Positions 14,001 through 25,145 of a stretch of DNA of 64,000 bases are shown here, one piece after another. Below the pieces are notes generated by a model. That model ran no database searches. It saw only the letters and a list, made by a program, of their open reading frames with translations, and was not told where the DNA came from. Source of the stretch: Mesaphorura yosii (lineage: Eukaryota; Arthropoda; Collembola; Poduromorpha; Tullbergiidae); the NCBI GenBank assembly GCA_009869945.1, contig WIXG01000129.1, positions 1 through 64,000 of the forward strand, read 5' to 3'. Made by a program: the position numbers and the translations under genes. Position 1 is the first letter of the stretch, and every line of letters starts with the position of its first letter.

Positions 14001-15262
14001 ACAATGCCAAGTTAATACGATATGTAATAAAAAGGCATTATTGCGTGGCTGCATCTGAGCCGAGCCTTCGGAACAAAGTGTTTTCTCATGCTGAGAACTT
14101 AGCCACAACAAACCCAGCTGATCGAGACTGACACTATGCGGTTTCAAAAGGAAAACACTGAATGAGGTAAGAAATTCAAGATTAGCTCACCAAGCTGCTC
14201 TGTGTTCTTGTGGCTTAAAGTGAGAGGCGAAGCGCTCTGCTGTTGCAGTGAACAGGGAGCCCAGCCAGTCGAGCTAGACAGACATAGACATGATTTCGAC
14301 TTGGCTCGAGATCCCGTAAAATATGTACGTAATCGTCATACATTGTTATAAAATTCAATATTGCAACCTGCGAATGCAACGAATGTCGTGTCGACCGAGG
14401 AAGGAACCAACTTTCCACTCCACAATCGCACAGTCAAAACACAGACGCTTCAAGTTCGGCCCGGATCTTGACAAATACTTTAAGTAAATATTTTATGCAC
14501 GATTTATTGACAATTTAATAGAAGCGCCAGTATTAGCATGGTGAAAGTGCACGTACAAAAAAGCAAAGTATGGACTGCCCGAAGTTATCTTGTACAAGAA
14601 CATATTCAAGTCTGAAAGTGATAGATAGGTAACAGGCGCTACTGCTGCTCCTTATCGCTGATCCTGTCCTCAAAGTCAAAATTGGTGAGAGATTTTGGTC
14701 TTAACTACATTAAAGTGAAGTGTAGCAATAGCAGCAAACATATTTTATGGGCTGGCCACGATGACTTCGTGACCTTCACTTTATAGTTGTAGTTTCAAAT
14801 CTTTTGTCGACGCCATTGTTCAAGACAAGACTTCCAACAACACAACACATTTGTCAAAAACTCTGCAAGGGACTCACAATTTGCAATTAATCAGAGTAGG
14901 TGCCGTCGTTAGAAAACGTAGAATCCGACCTTCTTGACAATGAAAATTAACATCGAGTTTATTGCAATGCTCGTAAGATTAGAAGTACTCCGTCAAATTT
15001 CTTTTTATGCTTAGCTGTAGGCCGTAGGTTACTTTTGTAACGATTTCACTTTTTATCTATGAAAGCATGAATTCGGAATTCCTCAATTTCCACTATTGCA
15101 GCAATGATTGATGAGCTGGTACAAATAATAAATTGCATTCTGGTAGCGTCCCCACCCTTTCTATTAACTATCTAACTTCAACTGGTTCAATGTCATTCGT
15201 CATGCAGGTGGTCAACACAGGAATCTGGTTCGATCTGACATCGGTTGTGTACATTACCGGAT
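8049..15262. other. 7.2 kb gene-free region between divergent al and AMBRA1
   Basis: No open frame here exceeds 116 codons and none carries a recognised domain. The two flanking genes point away from each other. A possible splice acceptor just before the AMBRA1 start (TGCAG at about 15203-15207) suggests a 5' UTR intron there. Large gene-free flanks are usual for developmental homeobox genes, so enhancers are a reasonable expectation, but no specific element can be named. Confidence 0.5.
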
Positions 15263-18200
15263 ATGGAAAAGGAGATTATAACTGAAGACAGAGAAGATCC
15301 AATTCCCGGAGAATATGGACATCCAATCCCACTGGAGCTATTCTACAGAGAGCTTGGCATCAATGGACCAGTCCGACACAGAATTGGTAGAAGGATCCTG
15401 TCACCCACCCTGGCTACAAAAGCTGTACATGCAATGTGCACCAAGCCGGAATTTAACAAAAGAGTAAGAACCCATCGGGTCTTTGTAGCTTGGAACCGGT
15501 GGTGAAAGTACCTGACCGAATACTTAATTTCGTTTCAGTCCTTCAAGCTTCCCACTGGAGCCCGCACTACTTTTCACATGGCCTTTAGTTCGGATGGAGC
15601 GAGAGTTGCGTCATGTCACGGAGATCATAATGTATATGTATGCGACGTGGCAAACGGAAAAATTATACAAACACTAACAGGTACGTTTTCTTCTTCGTTT
15701 TCCGATCAAATCAATCCAATTTACCTCAATGAAAAGCTCACGGTTTTTATATTTCTCTTTGAAAGGACATCCGAGAACTCCTTGGTGTGTTGTATTTCAT
15801 CCAACTCAAAACGATATCTTGGCCAGTGGTTGTCTTGCCGGACACATTCGTGTCTGGGATTTGAAAGTACGGAGGAGTTGTGATTCCTTTTATGCACGGA
15901 AAGCAGTTCATGATTGAGGTTGTTATTTTAATTTTAGGGCGGAAGCGAGGTCCTTGTTACTGATTCTGGAACCGTGATTGCTTCATTAGCTTTTCATCCA
16001 ACCGTCAGGCAAGTATTTATCTCAGTAAAAACGAACGCATTGCACTCGGTTAACGAATGAACATTTTATAGACTCCTAGCCATTGCCACCTTTAACGAAA
16101 TAATCTTTTGGGACTGGGGTATATCTCATCCGCTAGCCAGGTGCTCAACGCAAAATACGAAGGAGAAAGTTAGGTAAGGAGTTGTAAGCTGTGACGTGGT
16201 TCCTAGTCGCTGAGCTTGCAACAATTGTGATTGTTTCATGTTCAGACTGGTCAGATTTGATCGCCTGGGTCAAAATCTCATCACTGGTATCACAAACTTT
16301 CCTAACCCACCGACAAGGGAAAGCTGTGCCAAATCTGCAAATTCATCAGCCGGTCCTTCCATCCGACCTAACATCCTATCAAGACGCTCAGCCAATAATG
16401 CCGGGTATGCCAATAATGGGTCATTTTATGCTTATCATAGAAGACCTGCACCTGAACAAGAAGTAAGGCCCGAACAATTATTAATTTTAGTGATAAAAAT
16501 CCTAAACTCAGCCGTTTGTATTTTTTTATATTCTAGGATCGCAATGCGGAAAGCATTCGTAGGAACACGCCACAGTCTCTAACTTCAGACGTTGGAGCTT
16601 CACAGGAAAGCTCTGAAGGGCCAGCATCAGTGGATGTAAGAATTTTGTCGAGTATAGCTGTCCATTTTCGAAATATTTCTTGACTCTTCGACCTCGTAAC
16701 AGGCTCTGGCAAATCGACAAGAAAGATTTCAAGAGAGTTATCGCCAACTGGTTCACCATTACCAGGATTTAGTATCGAATTACCAACAATTCTTAAGAAG
16801 TCGCATTCCACGATTGCTGGAAACATCCCGCGGTGTTAGAGAGCCCGCATTCCTGCTTCCTCAAATTGAATTAAATTCAAATGACTTTGACCAGTCCCCT
16901 GAATCAAGTTCCGACAGTTCCTTGGATGGAACTGCCACAGTTTCCTTGGACATTTCTCCAAACCCTGTGATAGTTCCGGAACTTACAGAAACAGACGCTG
17001 CCGAGCTTCACCCGGTAAGCAAATTACAGAAGCATTTCGCACTACATACAAGAATTCCGTTCCAAGATTTCATTAAAACACTTGTTTCAGTTGCCCGAAC
17101 CAATCGTAATTAATGAGGAGATTCCAGTTGGGGACCAGATCGCTCAGATACCAGGATTGGAAGTAGAACGAGTGATAGCACATATGAATATGGACGTTCA
17201 CGAAACTCCTGCCGTCGAAATTCCCGTCGCAAACACGGTTGAGCTGCCAGCTTCTACTTCCACCCCCAGTAATGCAGACAGTATTGCGCCAAGCGAAAGT
17301 GGCTTGCAAAATATTGAAGCCCTAGCGCAAAATATTATGGAAATGCAAAACCTCTGCAGGTGATTTGTAGCTTTTGAAATACTGCAGTCTGGAACATGAA
17401 TGAAATACGATTTGAATCCCATTCTATTTATTTAGTCAAGCTAGACGAGATGCACCTTTGGCAGTAGAAAATCAACACATTCAAGAGTTGCAAAATATAC
17501 GCAGGCATCTGGAAGAGTTGCAAGATCAAACCCGTGATTTGCAATCGTCAATCCGAGCCACACTTAGCAGCTTAGCCACAGGAAGTCTGGAACTTTTGAA
17601 TGCAAGGGCCATTACTGGCGAGGCTTCCGATGCTCCAGATCAGACTGATCAAAATTCCAATGTTGAGGTTCCTGTTCGATCTAACCCTGGACCAAGCAGG
17701 GCAACCGGCAACATATATACCTTAACAAGCAATCCGGAAGCCCTACCATTTGAGAATTTCACAATGAATGTTCCTCCAACTCCACTTCATGAAGTAGGCC
17801 GAGTGTCACCTCCGGCACCTTACGTAATTAGTTCTTCAACTCCAGCTCGGACTCGGGTTCCTCCTGTTGTTCCAATGCAGTACGACGATCTAGCAAGCCT
17901 TGGAGATGGAGACGGCTTAGGCGCTCCTCAACCCGCAGCAAATGTCAATGCTCCAGAACCAGTTCCTGGACCTTCCAGACATTATTATCCACACTTTCGA
18001 CCAAATGGTGATCCTGTCCATAATATAAACAGAAGACTAGTCAGGGAATTTCAAGTAGTTCATGGTGGACGCTTTCCCGGAGAACAAGAACACTCACGAA
18101 ATTGCCCATTCAGTTCGCGGGATAACGTGCTGCGTCCTCCAACTAGGATGCGTTGCCTTACAGAAATGGGCGAAAGTCCATCCTTAACTGTATGGCCACC

Positions 18201-21200
18201 GCCTGAACCTGACCATGATTCCGCGGTTGACAGGCAAAGAAGACCGAGCGTTGTAACAGCTGCAAAAAGCCAGCCTGGCAGTTCAAGAGCTCCAGAACGA
18301 ACTAGCACAGAGTTTAACAATCCCTTCTACTCGTCGTACTTGCCATCGTTCAGTCAATGGTTGAACAATGGACCACATTGGGTCAACAATGCAATTGGCG
18401 TAGGAGTATTTCTCGCAGCCCGGCAGGCCAATCAAGTAACTGACGATTCTATCAGCACAATTCAGATTACCGAAAGTGTTGCAGGGGACGAAGAGTGGCA
18501 GCGTTCTTTCATTGCCGGATTGGGACTGATACCACCAAATATTCGCGAAGGCCAAAGGCAGCATTACAGAAGAGTTCGAAGAGGCCAAAACATAATTTAT
18601 CATTTGAGTCAAGGCCAGGGACGGGTGTTTACTTTACGACCGAGCCAATGGGACGAGTTTCGATCTAATTTCTCATCACCAGGTTCTCAAAGCGAGTTTA
18701 ATTTACAATGGAATCTCCCTTCAGACACACAGAGGCCAGTAGAGCTGCCTCCGACCCTGGGCAGTAATTTTGTGCGCACATTTTCTATGCGAATGGGCGA
18801 GGAAGTCGTGCCGGTTTACACAAGTCTAAATGAAACCTCCGACACATATGCTAACCTTGCACCTGGAGATATTCGCGATGGGCCTGTTGCCAATGTGTAC
18901 ACTTTCCCGATTGGCCTCGTACTGGATGGAAATTCATTCACGGGAAGCCCACAGACAATTGGAATTTACTGGCCACCAACTTCATTGGAGGAGGAGGAAT
19001 CATTAAGAGAGTTCCGACAATCTGAGGCTCTAATTCCGGTATATTCTGACACTCAACGCCAACTGATCAGTCCCAGTGCTTACCGAATGGACTTTGATGC
19101 ACATCGAATCATTATTCGAATCGATGCGAGCACGTCGCTTCATATTGTGCAACCTGGGCTCATGGTGCTGGACGCTGTGACGACCGTCGCCAATTGGACG
19201 AGACCGCGTGCAGTTGAAGGTACCGTCTTCATTAATCATTTGTCACCACTTCTGGATGCTTTGGAGAGACTCTTTGGACATCGAATGAGACGAGGTTCCC
19301 CACCGAGTCCTGTCACGGGGCAGCCCAACGTACCATCGACTCCATTGGCGGCCTCAAATCCCGGGGCGTCTACATCAGGGTTAAGAATGAATACTGTGAC
19401 ACAACCAACGTTGCTTGGAGCACGTACTGGAACTGGCCGTTCGATAAGTTGGGTGCCTCTGGGTCCAGGAGGTGGTACCGGTCCGAACAGGAACGTCGTG
19501 TCACCTGACATGACAGATGGATCCAGACTAAATTCTGAAGGGGCGTACCCTGGAGGATCACTTCAGAGAATTGCTGAGCGGGAACGTGAAAGAATATCCA
19601 GAATGCATCCACGCCGAATTATAAGTTTCTCCACCGACGGTCCCATGTCTCCACAGGCGGGCTACGGCCACGGTCCACGGAACGCTGACGAACTGGAAGC
19701 TTACCGAAGAAGACTTTACAGAGACTTCATTGGCCCTGAAATACCAGATGTTGTGATGAACGTGAACGGCGAACCAATACCACCATCGCTAACTCATTTC
19801 ATATCCTTCTCAAGGGGCAGACACAGATCTAGACCAACTGCCCGAGATTACGAACCGAGTGCTGGCAGAACCAGTTCTTCCACACGGCGATTTATTCGGT
19901 TTGCAGTGGACACTGCTACTGCTGAAGTTCTGCGGCGTCATCCAAACACCTCGTCGCAAGAAGCCATGACGTTGAATCAGACGGTTCAAAGGGCTATCGA
20001 AAGTCGAATCGAGAGAGTGTTGAACGAAAGAGGAAACCGCGGAGTTAACCAGTTTCCGGGCTCAAGCTCAGACAACGCAACAGCGTCGACCTCTGCACAG
20101 AGCTCGGAAAATGAGACATCGCGCATTTGGCCAAACAGACCAACTTCTACCTCCGGTACACAAACGATGCAATCTTTCATCAGGACTGCGACGTCGCCAG
20201 TCAGCACGAGCTCAGTCGGGGTTGGAACTGGTCCTAACAGCGAACTTCATGTGGATATCATGAGAATTCGACAAGGCAGGCGACGGGCGTACTCACGTTA
20301 TCTGCGGGACGAGAATAATCCAGTGGACGATGAATTGGCTCCACCTTTACCTCCTCGAATCGCCCGATTGACCGGTGACACCGGGGTTGGTGATTCTCGT
20401 CCGGCCAATGACAACGAAACTTTTCAAAACAGTGATGCGGGCAATAATGCAGAGGCCGAAGGCCAGCCACCGCATTCGATTTCTGTAATGTAAGTTGACT
20501 TTTCTCCTATCTCTTCATGTGTATGACACGCTTTTATAACGCTTTCGTCTCGTAGGCCGGCTGCCGATGTTCGTGTTGCACGAAGGCACAGAACTACAGC
20601 CTTCAGTAATCCGAGAACCCAACAAGAGCCAGTAGCAATGCGGACCGAATCTAGCATCTCTGGCGGCAGTGCAGATCTTCCATCGGGGAGGTCTCGAGAC
20701 AGTGGAAGCAGTTCACAATCGAGATCTTCGAATGGGGCAGGTTCTGCTGCCGAACCTTCCAGTAGCCGTCCAAGTACATCAGGATCCCGCGAACCAATGC
20801 CCTCAACCTCAGGAACAGGGACATCAGCCGCACCTAGGCGAATTCCAACACGCGTAACTAACAGAGATGACGACGACAATAACAACAGCCCAGATCCTGG
20901 TGCCCGGTTCTACCCTGGTTACATACCAGAAATTCTCATCACCCGTAAGCGTCTCTACTTTTAGTGAATGTTTAGAGTCTAATTAGTGGTTTTTTAAACA
21001 GCGAGAGTGCGCCCTGTTAATTATTACACAATGGACGCGGCAACAACGGCCTTTCTGTCTAGTCGTATCCAAAAGTGGGACTTCTCTACATTTGCTATTC
21101 CGGATATTTCGAGAAGTGCGTAATTGAACAAACACAGAAATAAGTTTTAGGGGCTACCATTAATGAGATATGATTGGTTTCAGGAAATGAGGCCATTGTC

Positions 21201-21718
21201 GTCGCGGAGTGCTCACTTCATTCTGACGCCTGCTTGGATATTTCAAACGATTCTGAGTTTTTAGCAGTTCTGCAACCTTCTGACAACGGATCGTACTCTG
21301 CTGTTGGAATCTATAGCTTACGTGAAGAATCTCTAGGCGACTCGCTCTATGTTTACCATTTTGACCAAAACACGGTGTCAATATCCATTTCGCCGTCCTG
21401 TGACTATTTAGTTGTCGGGTACGCTGGTCGAGGACCATTCTACAGATTTGTTCATCCTTCTCGAAACATTGGACAGGTACGCGGGAATTAGTAACCAGTC
21501 TATGTCAGCGGAAGCTTCTTGCAAGCTGTATGTTTTTTTCTATTCAGATCCTTAGCCTGACCCGTGACGGAAGCGGCGTCAAATTGGTTCCTGTGAAAGA
21601 ACTCTATGCAGAAAGTCAAAACTCCATGATGAGCATCAACTGTATGCATTTTGTTCCAGTTCCTGGATATGGAATTATTTATGGCACGAATACTGGAGAA
21701 TTAGTTTTGATAAGTTAG
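15263..21718 (+). CDS. AMBRA1: AMBRA1 homologue (autophagy/CRL4 substrate receptor, split WD40)
   Basis: Fourteen coding exons join in frame to about 1844 aa: 15263-15463, 15539-15680, 15766-15866, 15938-16008, 16072-16173, 16246-16462, 16537-16635, 16703-17014, 17091-17359, 17436-20489, 20556-20944, 21002-21115, 21184-21476, 21548-21718. WD repeats at about residues 68-210 (FHMAFSSDGARVAS, GHPRTPWCVVFHPT, IRVWDL, IIFWDW) match the AMBRA1 N-terminal half-propeller. The last three exons (DFSTFAIPDISR, SISISPSCDYLVVGYAGRG, GYGIIYGTNTGELV) match its C-terminal half. In known AMBRA1 the two halves form one propeller that docks on DDB1, and the long middle is disordered. Here the middle is mostly one 3054-bp exon, with a likely coiled coil near residues 512-555 and one TQT dynein-light-chain motif at 20158-20166. 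The protein is longer than human AMBRA1 (about 1300 aa). Intron 4 uses a GC donor (AG|GCAAGT at 16009); only that choice restores the WD40 reading frame. The start is the first ATG upstream of and in frame with the WD region. Confidence 0.95.
20158..20166 (+). other. TQT dynein light chain motif in AMBRA1
   Basis: The codons ACA CAA ACG encode TQT in the context STSGTQTMQS, at about residue 1413 in the disordered middle. Mammalian AMBRA1 uses TQT motifs to hold the autophagy initiation complex on dynein light chain. A single clear copy is visible here. Confidence 0.45.
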
Positions 21719-22273
21719 ACCTCGTTTGATATGTGTTTGATATATGTCGTAAGACAAATTTAGGATAGTGCGAGTGAAGAAGTCACGATCTTTAAAAATT
21801 AATTACCAATTACCAATTAAGCAACTGTCAAACCAATCGGCTGCTCACAATTAAGCCGAAATACTGACTTATGTGATGGCATTCAAAAGCGTCGACTCAA
21901 ATCGTGTACGATCTTAATCTTAGCAATTGAATACTCTAAATTTTCGAACTTATTGTCTTCTGCGTTTCTAATTGCGCATACACTTTGAGCGTCTATTTTA
22001 TAGCCAAGCTTATTTTAATTTTATCTTAACTCTTTCATGTGTTCTTTAATTTAGAAAATATTGTTTCCTCAGCTAATTGAACTTTAACATCCGATTTAAC
22101 CAATCTCACTTGTTCGTAAGAGGCTTTCTGCCGTGTATGCCAAGTACTGTACAGAATATCTTAGAATCACACGTATAATTAAGTTCTTATAATTGAACAT
22201 GAAAATACTGTTACAATAAAATTCAAATATTCCCTTATTCAACGTGCAGAAAGACAGCATTTTGCTCTCCATT
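21719..22273. other. Convergent 3' ends of AMBRA1 and the secreted repeat protein
   Basis: The stop codons of the two facing genes are 555 bp apart. A plus-strand AATAAA at 22215-22220 could end AMBRA1, only about 55 bp from the other gene's stop codon. On the minus strand no AATAAA occurs; a plus-strand TTTAAT near 22049 could serve as ATTAAA. The 3' UTRs may therefore overlap in antisense. Confidence 0.4.
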
Positions 22274-24036
22274 CTATTGTCTTGCTTTCGGTGGGGGAGA
22301 ATTTGTGCTGTAAACGTAAGGCTTGTCAGTCGTCGTCGATGTGTAAGTGTATGCCGCCTTCGTTGAATCTGTGTACTGATATTTGGCGGTGGTGGGGCTG
22401 GTCGAGTATGTGTAAGGCCGTTGTGTGGTTGAATAAGAGTACGGCTTGTTGGTGGTTGACTTTGGCTTTGACTCAAGGACGTAGTGAGATGTATCACTTC
22501 CGGCTCCTGTCCTGCTGCTCGCGTGGTGAGAGTCACTGAAGCTACTGTCACTGCCACTGCTGCTACTCGATGACGACCCTGTGCCTACGTACCCTGAGTA
22601 CTGCCTACCAGATTTCGAGTACCCCGTTTTCGAGTCTGGATTGTACACCATCGAAGAGGAGCTTGAACTTCTGCAGCCATTTGCATCGCATTTCTTCCCT
22701 TCCATTGTCGTTTGCACCATTCCGTCCTTGCCCGTGACAGTAGAGTAATGCATGTCATCACCGCTGTAGTCCCCCTGATGGTAATGCGAGTCACTACCAC
22801 TACCACTGTTGTAGCTGTAACTGGATCCTGAACCGACGGGGCCGTAACTGTTCGAACTCCCTGAGTACTGGTTAAATCTTCCCGTCACGTCCCTGGACGA
22901 GGACGACGACGAGCTCGCACTTGAGCCTGCCCCCGCGTAGTTATTGTAGTGGGGCCCAGTTTCGGGAAACCCTGCTGGAAAGTGACCGTGGTTATATCCA
23001 CCATAGCCGAAATTGCTCGCGCCGGCACCTGCAAAATTTTCAGTACTACAGTCGCGTGGACACTTTCAAATTCCCTGTTGTCGCCTTTCAGTTACCTGCA
23101 AATCCGCCGGGTCCAGCTCCTCCAAACGACTTTTTGAAATTCTCCTCAGCATTCTTGAAGTGTTGTTGCATGTACGCAAAATGGTCATAATTGGGCGCAG
23201 GAAAGTCTGGAGTATGACTCGAATAATGCGATTGATCCCAGTTACCACCACCTGACGAAGACGACGATCTTGAAGAAGATGAGTAGGAGGAACGCTTCTG
23301 TCGTCCGCTTCGCGTGTCGGATACACTGCTTCCGGCCGTAATGGTATTTCCTTCCGATTTCTGTGGAGTCCAAGGTCGGAACGGCCGCTGTGTTGTTGAA
23401 TCTTGTGTAAACTCTCCTTGGTGAAAAGTCGGGTGTCCAAAGATGGTTCCACCTCGGCCGGTGGTCGTACTTGTTCTCGCTGAGCTGCTTCCAGCTGGAC
23501 CAGAAGACGCGGAGAATGAGTTTCCTGAAGTCCATGGTCGAAAAGGTCTCTTAGTGGTGGGTTCAGGAAACTCGCCTTGATGAAAATGTGCATGGCCAAA
23601 GATGGTGGACTTTGGACCTTCTGCTTCTAAAAGCGATATTTTAGTTTGTGAATTTACGCACGAATTGAACTAGCCATATATGGTTACCTATACCATTGCT
23701 CCCTGCAGACACTGTTTCGTTCGACTTCTTTTCAACATCCCTGTTTCGCTCGTTCCAATTGGGCTCGTCATTTTCACTTGTTCTCAGCTCCGGGTGATTC
23801 TGGACATTGGGGGTCAAGCAACTCCATGTCAGGAGGTCACAGACAAAGCTATTGTTTGCGACCGACAGTCTTTGGTAAAACAGACTGGCTGGAATGTAAA
23901 TAATGGCGCCCGACTCCGGGTCGGTGATGATGAGCAACTTTCCGCCCGAAGTACTCCACGGGGAGATCCCGGCCTGGCTATTGCAAGAACACACGAAGAA
24001 TATCACAGCAAAGACCAAACCTGTGAGCGCTTGCAT
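22274..24036 (-). CDS. Secreted Ser/Tyr/Gly-rich repeat protein, function unknown
   Basis: Three coding exons (24036-23688, 23626-23096, 23028-22274) join in phase to 544 aa. I do not recognise the family. Residues 1 to about 20 form a signal peptide (hydrophobic LVFAVIFFVCSC). Two near-identical repeats of about 26 aa lie at roughly 124-149 and 177-203, each with TIFGHxxFHQGEF followed by RPFRPWT. A furin-type site RQKR sits at 225-228. After it come poly-Ser, Gly-rich and His-containing stretches with a degenerate YHQGDY, then a C-terminal series of Tyr-Ser-Thr units (PYSYST, PYTYST, AYTYTS, PYVYST). The mature part has only about four Cys. The composition suggests an extracellular structural protein (cuticle, glue, silk or matrix), possibly Tyr-crosslinked; that is inference. 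The ATG has a clear signal peptide directly after it, which supports the start. It is head-to-tail with the p85 gene. Confidence 0.8.
22310..22445 (-). repeat. Degenerate Tyr-Ser-Thr peptide repeats in the secreted protein
   Basis: The C-terminal tail repeats a unit close to [K/R/A]-P/A-Y-x-Y-S/T-T about five times. The repeats are visible in the protein, with diverged codons, so this is an old rather than a recent microsatellite expansion. Such Tyr-rich units are common in crosslinked extracellular proteins. Boundaries are approximate. Confidence 0.55.
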
Positions 24037-24845
24037 TGTTCCTAAATTGTCAGAGACTGGACTGACGACTGGTAAGTTAACCAGTAATCAACCACGGGAT
24101 GGTTAGCTATTTTCAAAGAACTTCAATTCCGACTTATGTATAACTTATAATGTGACTGGCTTCCTGTTAGTTGCTTTTCCTTACAAAGTAAGACAAGGTT
24201 TCCTCGCCACAATTATTCCTGAACTGGAGTGCCCGCAATTCGCGAATAATTCGCAATGATTTATAGTTGGAAATCACATCATTCATTTAGCTGGAATTCT
24301 GTAACCACGAAATGCAGTGACACAAATTGAGCTTGAGTCTTCAATGTCCATGTGCATTAATTACATTCGGCAAGTGTAATGACGGGCACACTGAGCTATT
24401 CTTGTTTCAGCTGAATTATGAATGAGTAGATCAGATGTGCGTGCGTTGTTCATCATCTTTCCGGAATTCGCATCTCTTCCACAGAATGTCATGACGCAAC
24501 TCGTGTCTGCTACTTGTAACGCTGCTGTATGAAGTTGTTGAACAGGTAAAGAATGAATCAGCGCTAATCGTTTCGCATGCAGTCCATGATTTTGACTGGG
24601 ACTCAAGAACCTTGACGCAGAGCTCAAACTGTCCATATTAGATTGAGATGACAAGTCAATCCACTTTTTCATCGAATAGGATTGAAAGCAAAAAATCCAT
24701 CTTCGATTCGATGCCCAAAGTCCGTCACCAACTTGCGTAACGAGGTAGTAGATGAGAAATGGCTTCCCATTCTCGCGAGCAGTGAAGTACGAGTACAAAT
24801 AAGAGCACAGTTCAAGTTTAAAGGTTTCAAGAGAATAAATACGCT
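24037..24845. other. Spacer between p85 3' end and the secreted repeat gene
   Basis: I see no supported gene. A 145-codon minus-strand open frame (24361-24798) begins at TTG rather than ATG and has no recognisable motif or splice context. The segment should hold the promoter of the secreted repeat gene, but no clear TATA box stands out. Confidence 0.4.
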
Positions 24846-24851
24846 TTTATT
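24846..24851 (-). terminator. Polyadenylation signal of the p85-type gene
   Basis: Plus-strand TTTATT gives AATAAA on the minus strand, about 295 nt beyond the p85 stop codon. Called from the hexamer and its position only. Confidence 0.5.
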
Positions 24852-25145
24852 CTGTCAATAAATAAAGATGATCTTAATTTTTCTTTTTTAGTTTAAATCT
24901 TTTATGCACATAAGCATCTTCCTTGCTTTAAAGTATGATGGATCACAATAGCATTCCTGAACGTTGTTCATGAATTAGCGATGCTGAATAAATATAAATC
25001 AGTTACAAATCATAAACTCTGTCATAAAGATATAAAGAACGATGAAGAACATGCTTTAAAATACAGTAATATTAATTTCAGAAGTCTAAATGAACAAACA
25101 AATCATCACATAAGCAAGCCAGCATGCGTCTTTGCAGATAAGCTT

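Noticed and set aside
20424..20885. 153-codon antisense open frame in AMBRA1
   Set aside because: It is a shadow of the real plus-strand exons and crosses the AMBRA1 intron at 20490-20555.
24361..24798. 145-codon minus-strand open frame between p85 and the secreted repeat gene
   Set aside because: It starts at TTG, has no domain, signal or splice context, and lies just past the p85 polyadenylation signal.
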